Assembly (NCBI GenBank): GCA_965644295.1
Contig: CBFFRP010000623.1
Coordinates: forward strand, 1 to 31,595
Direction: 5' to 3'
Source of the DNA: Paraphysomonas bandaiensis
Lineage: Eukaryota > Chrysophyceae
DNA: 31,595 bases
Shown: positions 1-8,506 of the stretch, piece by piece
Layout: each line of letters begins with the position of its first letter
How positions within the stretch are numbered: the first letter of the stretch is position 1
The notes under the pieces: generated by a model
What the model was told of the DNA's origin: nothing
The model's database searches: none
What the model saw: the letters and a program-made list of their open reading frames with translations, nothing else
Program-made: the position numbers and the translations under genes

Positions 1-166
1 TGTACAAACCACCCACTCAGTGATCGTATCCTGTATAGTCATCCACTTCTACTTCAGTTTCATACTACATAATATAATGTACTAATTACATATATATCTT
101 TCGATCCTTGCATCTCACATAATACTGCACTCAATTGCAAGTATATAGAATCTTCAGATCTCAACA
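1..166 (-). repeat. 3' LTR of the copia element
   Basis: This 166-bp repeat is identical to 3974-4139. In element orientation it starts TGTTGAGATC and ends GGTTTGTACA, giving the expected TG...CA ends. It lies directly downstream of a G-rich polypurine tract, which marks it as the 3' LTR of a minus-strand element. Confidence 0.95.
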
Positions 167-178
167 CTCCCCCTCAAT
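167..178 (-). other. Polypurine tract (plus-strand primer site)
   Basis: On the minus strand the bases immediately before the 3' LTR read TTGAGGGGGAG, a purine run ending at the first LTR base. This is the expected place and composition for the plus-strand DNA primer. The stop codon of the RT frame (TGA) lies inside this tract. Confidence 0.8.
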
Positions 179-1642
179 TGAGTGTTCGAACATTCAGAAA
201 ATGTTCCATCTCGCCCATATCCTTCATATCAAACCGGGCACACAGTTGAGCTTTAATATCCTTCACTATGTTGACATCACGACCTAACACTAGGATATCA
301 TCCACATATATCGTTAATAATATCAATTCATCGCCCTTATACTGATAATACAAACACGGGTCTAATACACATGGTTTAAAATGCATAGATCGTATGAATT
401 TATCCAATGTTTTCCACCACGACCGCGGGGAACTCCGAAGCCCGTATAACGACTTCTTCAGCTTAAAGCAGTACCCCTCAGGCAGCTGAAAGTCCGGAGT
501 TGCCTTCATATATACGTCCCCCTCTATATCTGCATATAGAAATGCGTTAGACACATCCAGTTGATGAATTACCATGTTCATCACGAAAGCTATGGCGATT
601 AACAGTCGCACTGTTACCCCCTTAACAACGGGTGCGAAATGGTTCGCCCAACCACTCGACTGCTGTCCACAACCGATTGCTACAAGACGAGCCTTATATC
701 GGCGGACCTCTCCCTCCTTATCGTACTTCTTTCCATAGACGTACTTGGAGTGCAGTGGGACGACTCCGTCCGGTATACGAGTCACCTCCATGGTATCTCG
801 CTTCGCCAAACCCTCTCGCTCTACACGGCGAGCTCGTCTCCACTCCCTGTGCTCGGCACTCTCCAAGGACTCACGATGTGTCTGAGGCACTGTCGACTCT
901 TCCGCTGACATCCACACTGAGTCTGCCTCCTGTAAAAGGTCACTCACATCACTCTCATCACTCAAATGATGGATTTGTCCTAACACCGACACATTCGTTA
1001 CCGTCCTTGGAGTTCTTGCGCGTTTGCCGTGCGGATGATTCTCGGCAGGGGTCCCTTCCCCCGAAGGTAATGCTGAGTCAGCCTGGGACTGCACCTGCCC
1101 ACTTTCCGACTGCTGTGGCACCACTCCGCTGATACCGCCGTCACGGTTGTCAGTAACTCTGGCCCTAACCACCCTCTGCGCAAGATCCTCTGTCATCTTC
1201 TTGATGTCAGCAATATGAATAGGAGTTTTATCCTCCACTTGAACCTGGTTACCAGTAACCAACGACCGGTATCCCACAATAAGTCCCTTCCTTATCACCA
1301 CTCTGTTAGTCTTGTATAGCAGACCACCATCCTCATGGTGCTTTCCGATAAGATACTCAAACTCACCCGGTTGACGAGCCTCGGGATCTATAGCCACTTG
1401 AGCCTCCTCCAGCTCTCTATAATAATCCTGAGACCTCTCAGGTACCGATTCATCAAATAATACATGTACAGAGTGTACTACGGTGTCCCCCACTAGCACC
1501 TTGTATCCTTTTCGATCAGCTGGATACCCTATGAAATAACCTGTCATTGCTTTGTCCTCCCAGTCCTTCCTCCTGTCGGCCTTGGGTGTTAGCACATATG
1601 CTTTGCACCCCCATTTCCGTAGCCACGATAGGCTGGGAACGC
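174..1642 (-). pseudogene. pol: Copia reverse transcriptase, C-terminally truncated, RNase H absent
   Basis: This 494-codon open frame (174-1658) begins with the end of the integrase region (GCKAYV, FIGYPADRKGYK, VLFDE), then about 180 residues of poorly conserved linker, then the copia RT core. Visible RT motifs are KARLVAIG, LDVSNAFL with the first catalytic Asp, KKSLYGLRSSPRSW, and IYVDDILVLG with the catalytic Asp pair. After YVDD only about 40 residues remain before a TGA stop inside the polypurine tract, whereas copia pol normally continues for several hundred residues through the RT thumb/connection and RNase H. The frame differs from the gag-integrase frame at 1589-3862, and the switch lies near a C run at 1644-1648. 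There is no ATG at the true start of this part; it would have to be made as a fusion. Low-level plus-strand ORFs over it are shadows. Confidence 0.9.
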
Positions 1643-3862
1643 TCCCCCTGGGACACACTCATATGGAGACATCCATCCTTGCCACGTCCGAGTTGGCATT
1701 CGTCGCACAATGTAACATGCAGTTTGATAAGCATCAAACCAGAACGACTTTGGAAGTCCAGATGCCGTCAACATCGTCAGTGTCATCTCCCCAATTGTTC
1801 GGAATTTCCTCTCAGACACCGCGTTGAGCTCTGGCGTGTCTCGTGTTGTATGTGACACCCGAGTCCCATATCGCTGCAACAGATACTCTCTTATCTGCTG
1901 ACTAATAAGTTCGGATCCTCCATCGGCATGATACTCCACTATACGGTTCCACCCCTCGTACTTCACTAAGTGGACCTCGCACAAGTGTCGTAGACATTTG
2001 AACACCTCCTCTCCGCTTCGAGTCCTCAATCCATATTCCCATATCATCTTTGTTGCTAAGTCCGTAAATAGGAGCACGTACTTATACCCTTGTCTGGATT
2101 CACAATTGAGATAGACGGAGATGTCCGCTGTTACTCTTTCCAGGAACCTGACTGCGCTTAGCTCTTCGTTGTCCCGTGATTTGAACGAATGCCTGGTTAT
2201 CTTCGCCTTGGCACACCATTTACACAGGGGTTTCTTGCAACTCTTCTCCTTTGCCTTCGAAAGGTGATGTCGTTGTAGTCCTGATCCTCTGAATAACATG
2301 TGTCGGTGAGCTTCTATTAACTTCGATTTCGAGACATGTCCAGTACGCTCATGTAAGCGATCCAACGCATCTTGTCCTGTATTATCCGACAAATTTACCT
2401 CCTCCATCTGATTGCACATAGACACATTTGGCAGATTTAACACCTCCATCAAGTCCACATACGGCATTCCTCCATGCTCATCGTACTCTCCAGTCAACAC
2501 CTCGTTTCCAGAGTCCAATTCCACGATTTTAGGCTTTCGAAGCAGTTGTAATCCGTATCCCATTGATCTCAGCATTCCTCCTGACACAATGTTCTTCACC
2601 GCTTCTTCACTAACTCTGATGTCTCTCCATTCCCCGAATGTACCAGTTCCCTGTGTCTCCAATTGAGAACCCTTTCTAGTTAGTTGGATTGCCCCAAACT
2701 CAGGAGTAAATGACTCCAGTGCAATTTTATCCTTTACTATAAACAGTCTTTTACTTGCACAACTGTCCAGATATACACGAGGTTCTTCCGACGTATCCAC
2801 CGATAGCAAAACCTCTTCTCCAAACATATTCGCTTCATCATCCGACGACTCTCCGTCGTTGACGTATTTCTTCCATTCTGTCTCGAATTTCCTGTTCGAT
2901 TTTCGAGGATTCTCATTATCCGGGTTTTTTATGTTCTTCCGTTTTTTCGACTTGCACTGTCGGGCTTTATGACTAAAATCTCCACAGATATGACAACCAG
3001 TATAATCCTTTGATCCTGGCTGCTGCACACTCTTCGAAGCCTTTTCCTTTGTCTTCCCTTTTCTTTTGAACTTGTCCATTTTTCTTTGTCGTTCCTTAGC
3101 ATAACAATTCGCTGCTACATGTCCCTTCTTCCGACAAAATGAACAAACCACTGGCTCCTTCGACGCCGTAAAATTGATCTCTTCAGATTTGTCTCCCTTT
3201 AGTTTCTTCAGCTGCGTCATAGCCTCGTCATACTCTTCACAAGCCTCTTTCACCGAATCAAATGTAGTTGTTGCTTTAGGCATCATCGCTACCGACATCC
3301 ATAAATCATGTAATTCCTCTATCTGCAGCGCTGCTTTTATCTTTGCTAATTTACTTGCCTCTGTCTGCGGTTGTCCCAATTTTATGAGCTTCTGGATTAT
3401 ACCGTTCAGTCGATCTACCCCAACAGACACCTTTTCCCCCGGCCTTATTTTGAACGAATGGTATTCTGCCGTAGTCTTCTCCAATACAGTCCCAATCTCG
3501 CCTCTGAACCTATCAACCAGTGTCTGAAGGAGCTCACTGGATAACACCTCCTTAGCAGGATCATCAGCAGGTAAAATTGCCTTCCCCTCCAAATATTGAT
3601 TGGCTACCTCCAACACATCAGGGTCATGCTCGCAAGCCTCCCAAATAGTACTAACACAGGTATCATTACGCTCTCTCCATGACTCTAAATTCCTTCCTCC
3701 GGCTGGCGGGTCCTCCAAGCCAAGATGGTTTCGGTTTTTCTTCATTAGATGCATCTTGATTTTTCTCGCTGAATAGTCTGCTTGGTTCTTGTCAAACCGT
3801 AGCTTCTTGTCATCTTCCCCATCCCTACAACTATCACTCGCTACCATAACAGAAGTTGACAT
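1589..3862 (-). CDS. gag-pol: Copia Gag-protease-integrase polyprotein
   Basis: This 757-codon frame starts at an ATG 111 bp inside the 5' LTR. In order it holds an N-terminal Gag capsid-like region (about residues 1-220); two CCHC zinc knuckles, CSFCRKKGHVAANC and CHICGDFSHKARQC; an aspartic protease motif LDSCAS; an integrase N-terminal zinc site (LHERTGH then CKWC); and the integrase core with its three acidic positions (TADIS, HADGGSE, VSERKFRT). The frame ends just after the SPYE motif, where copia integrase normally continues into GCKAYV; that continuation lies in another frame at 174-1642. The protease reads D-S-C-A rather than the usual D-[ST]-G-A, which may weaken or abolish activity. 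Its role would be packaging, polyprotein cleavage and integration of the element. Confidence 0.92.
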   Translation of the reverse strand: MSTSVMVASDSCRDGEDDKKLRFDKNQADYSARKIKMHLMKKNRNHLGLEDPPAGGRNLESWRERNDTCVSTIWEACEHDPDVLEVANQYLEGKAILPADDPAKEVLSSELLQTLVDRFRGEIGTVLEKTTAEYHSFKIRPGEKVSVGVDRLNGIIQKLIKLGQPQTEASKLAKIKAALQIEELHDLWMSVAMMPKATTTFDSVKEACEEYDEAMTQLKKLKGDKSEEINFTASKEPVVCSFCRKKGHVAANCYAKERQRKMDKFKRKGKTKEKASKSVQQPGSKDYTGCHICGDFSHKARQCKSKKRKNIKNPDNENPRKSNRKFETEWKKYVNDGESSDDEANMFGEEVLLSVDTSEEPRVYLDSCASKRLFIVKDKIALESFTPEFGAIQLTRKGSQLETQGTGTFGEWRDIRVSEEAVKNIVSGGMLRSMGYGLQLLRKPKIVELDSGNEVLTGEYDEHGGMPYVDLMEVLNLPNVSMCNQMEEVNLSDNTGQDALDRLHERTGHVSKSKLIEAHRHMLFRGSGLQRHHLSKAKEKSCKKPLCKWCAKAKITRHSFKSRDNEELSAVRFLERVTADISVYLNCESRQGYKYVLLFTDLATKMIWEYGLRTRSGEEVFKCLRHLCEVHLVKYEGWNRIVEYHADGGSELISQQIREYLLQRYGTRVSHTTRDTPELNAVSERKFRTIGEMTLTMLTASGLPKSFWFDAYQTACYIVRRMPTRTWQGWMSPYECVPGGAFPAYRGYGNGGAKHMC

Positions 3863-3940
3863 TATTTGCTAAGGTTTACTATTCTCAACTGATAAGATGA
3901 AATTATAAACATTACATGATAAAGAACCTAAGTTGTGTTC

Positions 3941-3956
3941 GATGTGTTCAACACCA
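3941..3956 (-). other. Possible tRNA primer-binding site
   Basis: In element orientation a TGGTGTTGAAC stretch lies 17 nt inside the 5' LTR. A leading TGG would pair with the CCA end of a tRNA, but the distance from the LTR is larger than the usual few bases and I cannot name the tRNA. Some copia elements instead prime from an internal tRNA fragment, so this is tentative. Confidence 0.25.
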
Positions 3957-3973
3957 TTCATTTACTACTATAG

Positions 3974-4139
3974 TGTACAAACCACCCACTCAGTGATCGT
4001 ATCCTGTATAGTCATCCACTTCTACTTCAGTTTCATACTACATAATATAATGTACTAATTACATATATATCTTTCGATCCTTGCATCTCACATAATACTG
4101 CACTCAATTGCAAGTATATAGAATCTTCAGATCTCAACA
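3974..4139 (-). repeat. 5' LTR of the copia element
   Basis: This 166-bp copy is identical to 1-166. As the upstream LTR of a minus-strand element it should carry the promoter and transcription start. The bases just outside it (4140 onward) read CTCAT and would be the right half of a target-site duplication. Confidence 0.95.
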
Positions 4140-4777
4140 CTCATATTACCCCTGCCCGTATAAATGGCATGGCTGATTACTGCAGCGCAGCACACCTGTC
4201 CTCCCAGACAGCTTCCTTACAGCTTTTCTAACAAGGGAGTGTTCGAGTCATATACCAGGTCGATTAAAATTAGAGCATACAAAGATAGCTTAATTCTTTA
4301 CATTCACAGAGCAAGTATTGTACGGGATTCCATACAGCTGTAGCAGGGAGCATCTTATATGTACAGTGAGTAGTACTTTCACTCATGACTACGCAATTCA
4401 TCGTACTGTCGCTGAAACAGTGGGATAGCCAAGTAATACTACAGCTAAGCTAGACGACATAAGCTATTAGCTGTCAACATGCATTAACTACAATGGTAAA
4501 TTCTAATGCAGTATGATAACTCTATCATCGCAACTGGTGCCAAAGCAGCAGTGTTTCCGAAGAATTTAAAACTATCTATGAGTCCCAGGCATCCATTACA
4601 GGTGATGCAGTGGTCGTCTTCTCTTGTCTAGTTTTATGACGTGCAGCTGGCCGTATCTTTATCCCCAATGCCGCCCCTATCATTCTATTGGCCACCCTGC
4701 TGTCGATGTCAGGCTTGAAGCTCCTGACTAGCGCAACTGCAGCTAAACTCCTTGTAACTTTCCAGAAATATAATCAT
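4140..4777. other. Intergenic region between retrotransposon and R3HCC1L-like gene
   Basis: There is no supportable gene here. The stretch should contain the 3' untranslated region of the minus-strand gene that ends at 4778. I see no RNA gene or clear repeat. Confidence 0.6.
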
Positions 4778-5287
4778 CTAATCATTCCCACCTGACTCTA
4801 TTTCACTTCGAAGAGAGGCATCTCTGAATTCAAACTCGTTCAACATGCACGCCTTGAGAGTAGGGTGAGTGGCCTGAAGGGCAGAAGCTGCCTTTCGAGA
4901 GGAACTGTACGCAATAAGAACCAGGTCACAACTATCTACAGTGGCCCCTCCTAACCATTTAGATTTACCTCCACTTTGGTAGTATCGAGATAGCATGTTC
5001 TCCTTAGCGTGAGGAGGTGCGGCAGAGGGGAAACCGTTAACTACAATGCAGCAAGATTCAACTTCACTATTAATGGAAGACGTATTTTTGTCATCTTCTA
5101 ATTCACGGAGAGAGAGTTGGTTCATGGATGCTTCCAAGTTATCAGCATAGGCCCTTTCTTTCAAATTAGCCTCTTTTCTTGAACTTGAGCTGGACACTTT
5201 CATTGTGGATTCTTCTCTTTTTCGATTTCTGAGTGCTGGACACACATAAGGCTCTATTGGCTTTTTAACTTTAACTTTCTGATCCAT
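4778..5287 (-). CDS. Small R3HCC1L-like protein with EJC-binding-like N-terminus and RRM-like C-terminus
   Basis: This 169-residue single-exon frame has an ATG at 5287 and a stop at 4778. The N-terminus carries a basic, Pro/Tyr-containing segment (KKPIEPYVCPALRNRKR). It resembles the start of R3HCC1L proteins and the exon-junction-complex-binding motifs of SMG6 and UPF3B (basic-P...Y.P..R.R). A polar middle with a Ser run and probable helix (residues about 35-80) follows. The C-terminal region, from CCIVVNGFP to about residue 150, looks like a half-degenerate RRM fold of the R3HCC1/R3HCC1L type: a beta strand, a helix leading to YYQSGGKSKW, then a strand (DLVLIAYSSS) and a helix with the Ser/Ala pattern RKAASAL. 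No R3H domain is visible. A TTTTACAG acceptor about 30 nt upstream of the ATG suggests a 5' UTR intron. The gene is divergent to prohibitin-2. Family assignment is by pattern only. Confidence 0.6.
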   Translation of the reverse strand: MDQKVKVKKPIEPYVCPALRNRKREESTMKVSSSSSRKEANLKERAYADNLEASMNQLSLRELEDDKNTSSINSEVESCCIVVNGFPSAAPPHAKENMLSRYYQSGGKSKWLGGATVDSCDLVLIAYSSSRKAASALQATHPTLKACMLNEFEFRDASLRSEIESGGND

Positions 5288-5579
5288 AGCAATGATATCC
5301 GTTACTGTTTGAATCTGTAAAATATGATAATTTAAGTGAGTGGGTTGTGTTGGAGTGTGGGGCAGATGATTTACAAAACTGGCACGAAAAGGTGACAGGA
5401 ACTTTCAGTTTTCAGTTTTCAAATACTGCGACCATAAAAGATGCGATGAAGGAGTGCACATCACCAGCAGCGGAGTTTTTTGATTAAGAACGAAAAAGAA
5501 AAATAGACGGCTGTGGCGGCAATGGTGATTATGATTTCTCACAAGTCCATGCTCTAATATTTACCACTCTACTTTAGCC
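5288..5579. promoter_or_regulatory. Shared divergent upstream region (R3HCC1L-like / prohibitin-2)
   Basis: These 292 bp separate two start codons that point away from each other, so the promoters of both genes must lie here or overlap. On the minus strand a pyrimidine-rich 3' splice site (ATTTTACAG, about 5312-5320) with a GTAAATC donor roughly 60 nt further upstream could form a 5' UTR intron. No TATA box is clear. A short direct repeat of TTTCAG/TTTTCAG units is present at 5402-5420. Confidence 0.45.
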
Positions 5580-6750
5580 ATGGATAAGGTTAAGCAAGCT
5601 TTCGACGAAGCGGCGTCTAAAATTCCTAAGGGAGTGCCGAAGGGTGGAGGCCCAGGTGGAGGTGCTGGAAAACTTTTAGCCAAATTTGCCGGACTAGCGT
5701 TAGGACTTGGCTTTGGTGGTTACGGTTTATACCACTCGATTGTCACAGGTTAAGCTTTACGTAATAGTAAACATAAATAATTTCTAGTTTAGTGAGACCT
5801 GGACATTTGGGAGTTATTTACAATAGATTTGGAGTTGGGGCGCAGCAGGGTATCCAGGAAGTGGGCGTGTGCCGAGAGGGGTTAAATTTTGTCATCCCAT
5901 GGTTCCAGAGGGCAATTATCTATGATGTTAGAACGAGACCGAAGCTCATTAACTCCACCAGTGGAAGTAAAGGTAAGGTTATAGTATGTAGCGTAGTAAT
6001 GACTGAGAAAATTGTACAGATCTTCAGATGGTAGAGATCTCCTTGCGTGTTCTCTTCAAGCCCGATCCCCATAATCTGCCTTTTATATACCGTCGACTTG
6101 GATATGGTTGAGTACTCATACCTCATTTTTTATGCCTGTAATTCCTGTTTCAGACTTCGATGAGCGCGTGCTTCCATCTATCGTCAACGAAGTAACCAAG
6201 GCTGTGGTCGCCCGTTTCAATGCCTCCGAGCTTCTTACTAAGCGTGAGGCAGTCAGTAAGATGATCCGCGATATGCTCATGCAGCGGGCAGCCGACTTTC
6301 ACATTTTGCTAGACGACGTGTCTATTACTCACTTAGCCTTCTCCAAGGACTACACGGCTGCTGTGGAAGCCAAGCAGGTTGCACAACAGGACGCTGAGAG
6401 GGCTCGCTACATTGTGGACAAGGCTCTTCAGGAAAAAAGAAGCATCGTTATCCGTGCTGAGGGAGAAGCCGCCGCCGCGGAATTGGTCGGAAAGGTGAGT
6501 TAGTATAGTAGAGTGTGGTCATGTCAAGTCATTCGTATTCTGTTAACGTAATTGACGTGTGCAGGCCATCCAAGCGAATCCTGCCTTCATTCAGCTTCGC
6601 CGCATTGATGCTGCCAGAGATGTGGCGAGCATGGTTGCTGGTTCTCAGAATAAGGTGTATCTGAATGCCGATAATCTCCTCCTCAATCACTTGGGAGAGG
6701 CCCCGGAACAGGTGGCAGAGATGAAGGGAAACAAGGGCTGGTTCTGGTAG
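5580..6750 (+). CDS. PHB2: Prohibitin-2, mitochondrial inner-membrane scaffold
   Basis: The spliced model is 5580-5748, 5793-5972, 6020-6106, 6154-6494, 6565-6750, giving 963 nt and 320 residues. The four introns are 44, 47, 47 and 70 nt with GT-AG ends; junction phases are 1, 1, 1, 0 and the frame is kept throughout. The N-terminus has a Gly-rich stretch, then a membrane segment (about residues 32-54, [19 protein letters not shown]). The SPFH/PHB domain follows with family hallmarks: [68 protein letters not shown], and the coiled coil ending [13 protein letters not shown]. The C-terminal part ([25 protein letters not shown]) is typical of PHB2. Prohibitin-2 assembles with PHB1 into ring complexes that hold inner-membrane proteases and respiratory proteins. 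The product is about 20 residues longer than usual, mostly at the N-terminus. The stop is TAG. Confidence 0.96.
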
Positions 6751-8506
6751 ACAGAAGACTTGTTTACGTAATCACTGGAATGAACGCTCGATATGGTACC
6801 AGGCACCAGTCAATTATTGATTATTTCCCTCTCATTAATTGTATAATATAATAATGAGGCATTATCAACCTAAAAGAAGATACCTGCCCTCTTGAGACTT
6901 TATAGTGTATTTTTGCCCCTATCTATATCACGCCACTCTCTTGTTTTCATATTAACAGTTGGTGATAATACGGCACTTAGAGACAGTTCCTCTTTAGATT
7001 ATATATGGTGCTATGATATATTTGAAATATAGAGGCGTCTAGAACTAGAAATTATTGAGTGGTGATAGTGGAGCCAATCAATGTAACAAGTTGCAATGAA
7101 TACGAGAATTCGATATTACAATTTTTAGTTTGGGTGTGTTGATTACAATGTTTAGTCTAAGTATCTCAGTTTAATATTAAAACTATCTAGAAGGGTAAAC
7201 TTTGTAAACACAGTGTTCAATTAAAATTGTGACAACTGCCTTGTTTTGTAGATTGCTTGTACTTCAACTTTAAACCAGGCAATAATTTGCGATCAGACAA
7301 AATCTTATACAAGCACTACATTTCAGTTAATTTCACATATATCATTCGTCTACATTACACACAAAACATCGTTGTGTGTGTCATTAGTCATTAGAACTGT
7401 GTAGCAACGCATGTGGCTACGTAGCTACAGTATTATATATGTAACAGTCGTAACCAAAGTATTTAATCATAGAATTATTAGTTCAGCGTCAAAAAATCAT
7501 TATCCCCTGTCAAGTAAATGATGTCAGTTAGTACCATGCACCAACAAGGCCTCTCAAACCCAAATTGCAGAAGAACAATAGGAGAAGAACGGAGATACAT
7601 GTACTCTTTCTATTTTAATTTCTTTGATACCTAATTTCTAGTTCTTTAGGTTGCTTAAGGTACTCTAGTTTACAAAGGTCATGCTTCTTGCGCACTGTCT
7701 GCCCAGGAAGGAGAGGTGGCTTTGCATAACATAGTCAGATCTCTGTCAATGCACCCCGAGACATTTCATTGAGAAACATGCTGGCATCAAGTAGCACCCC
7801 AGAAGGAAAGAGTGAATAGGAATGTATTTCCACTTCAGCCGCATTACTTGGAAGTGGAATGAGCTGTGAAATTATTGAGCGATGATAGTCAAGTATCACA
7901 GATGTAGTATCGAACTAACAACGAACGGCATTTCGAGAGATGGGTTCGGTGTTCTCATTAAATGATAGCTCACAAAAATTACCTGGACAAAGTTTTCTAG
8001 AACCTCACTGCTCATACCAAAGATAGAGAAAATTTAGTTCTGCCGAATACAGATTGCAGTCATTAGAAAACAGTTCTGATGTGTCCTGTGCAGTACGAAT
8101 ATCAAAGCAGAAAAGGGATTGACCCATTCAAACTTTGAGTTCTTACTAACCCATCCACACACAATCCCATGGTTAGATTATGTACTAATTTATATTGCAA
8201 TTGTAGTGACGTTACATGCATACGCATAACAATATCTGGACATCAGATACAGCCACCATCAGCGCCAAATGATGGGGGTATACCATGGTACTGTATACCA
8301 TACATGTACAGTACATGTACATGGTGAAAAACAACACACACACTCCTATCATACAGTAGGGATTCTGACTGCTGCTGCGGTACTGTATACAGCGGGCTGA
8401 TGCATGGACAAATATCATCAACAGCTATGGCTGCATCCTGACTTAGACCTGAAGTCATGGCACTGCGGAATATAGAACTATAACCACCCTATCTGATAAG
8501 AGTCTC
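6751..8506. other. Intergenic region with dispersed short repeat and palindrome cluster
   Basis: This 1.76-kb AT-rich stretch contains no convincing gene. The 3' UTR of PHB2 and the promoter of the glycosyltransferase gene must lie here. A 22-nt sequence at 7048-7069 recurs at 7868-7889 with two mismatches. A cluster of palindromes lies at 8277-8320. Short minus-strand ORFs over 8212-8458 look like chance. Confidence 0.6.
8277..8320. repeat. Cluster of short perfect palindromes
   Basis: Overlapping or adjacent palindromes GGTATACC (8277-8284), CCATGG (8283-8288), GTATAC (8293-8298), TACATGTA (8301-8308) and GTACATGTAC (8311-8320) occur within 44 bp. GGTACTGTATAC (8287-8298) recurs at 8379-8390. 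The cluster lies about 190 bp upstream of the glycosyltransferase start codon. Confidence 0.6.

Larger units (their letters stand above)
1..4139 (-). mobile_element. Copia-type (Ty1/copia) LTR retrotransposon, RNase H deleted
   Basis: The element reads right to left: 5' LTR (3974-4139), leader, gag with two CCHC knuckles, protease, integrase, reverse transcriptase, polypurine tract, 3' LTR (1-166). Integrase before RT is the copia (Pseudoviridae) order. By eye the two LTRs are identical base for base, which implies a recent insertion. At 4139 bp the element is shorter than usual for copia, because the RT frame stops about 40 residues after the YVDD motif and runs straight into the polypurine tract, leaving no RNase H. 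There is also a frame change between integrase and RT. It is therefore probably non-autonomous. The window starts on the outermost LTR base, so the left target-site duplication cannot be seen; the right flank begins CTCAT. Confidence 0.95.

Noticed and set aside
632-1132. Plus-strand ORFs of 166 and 89 codons inside the RT region
   Set aside because: Antisense shadows of the copia pol frame with no recognisable domain.
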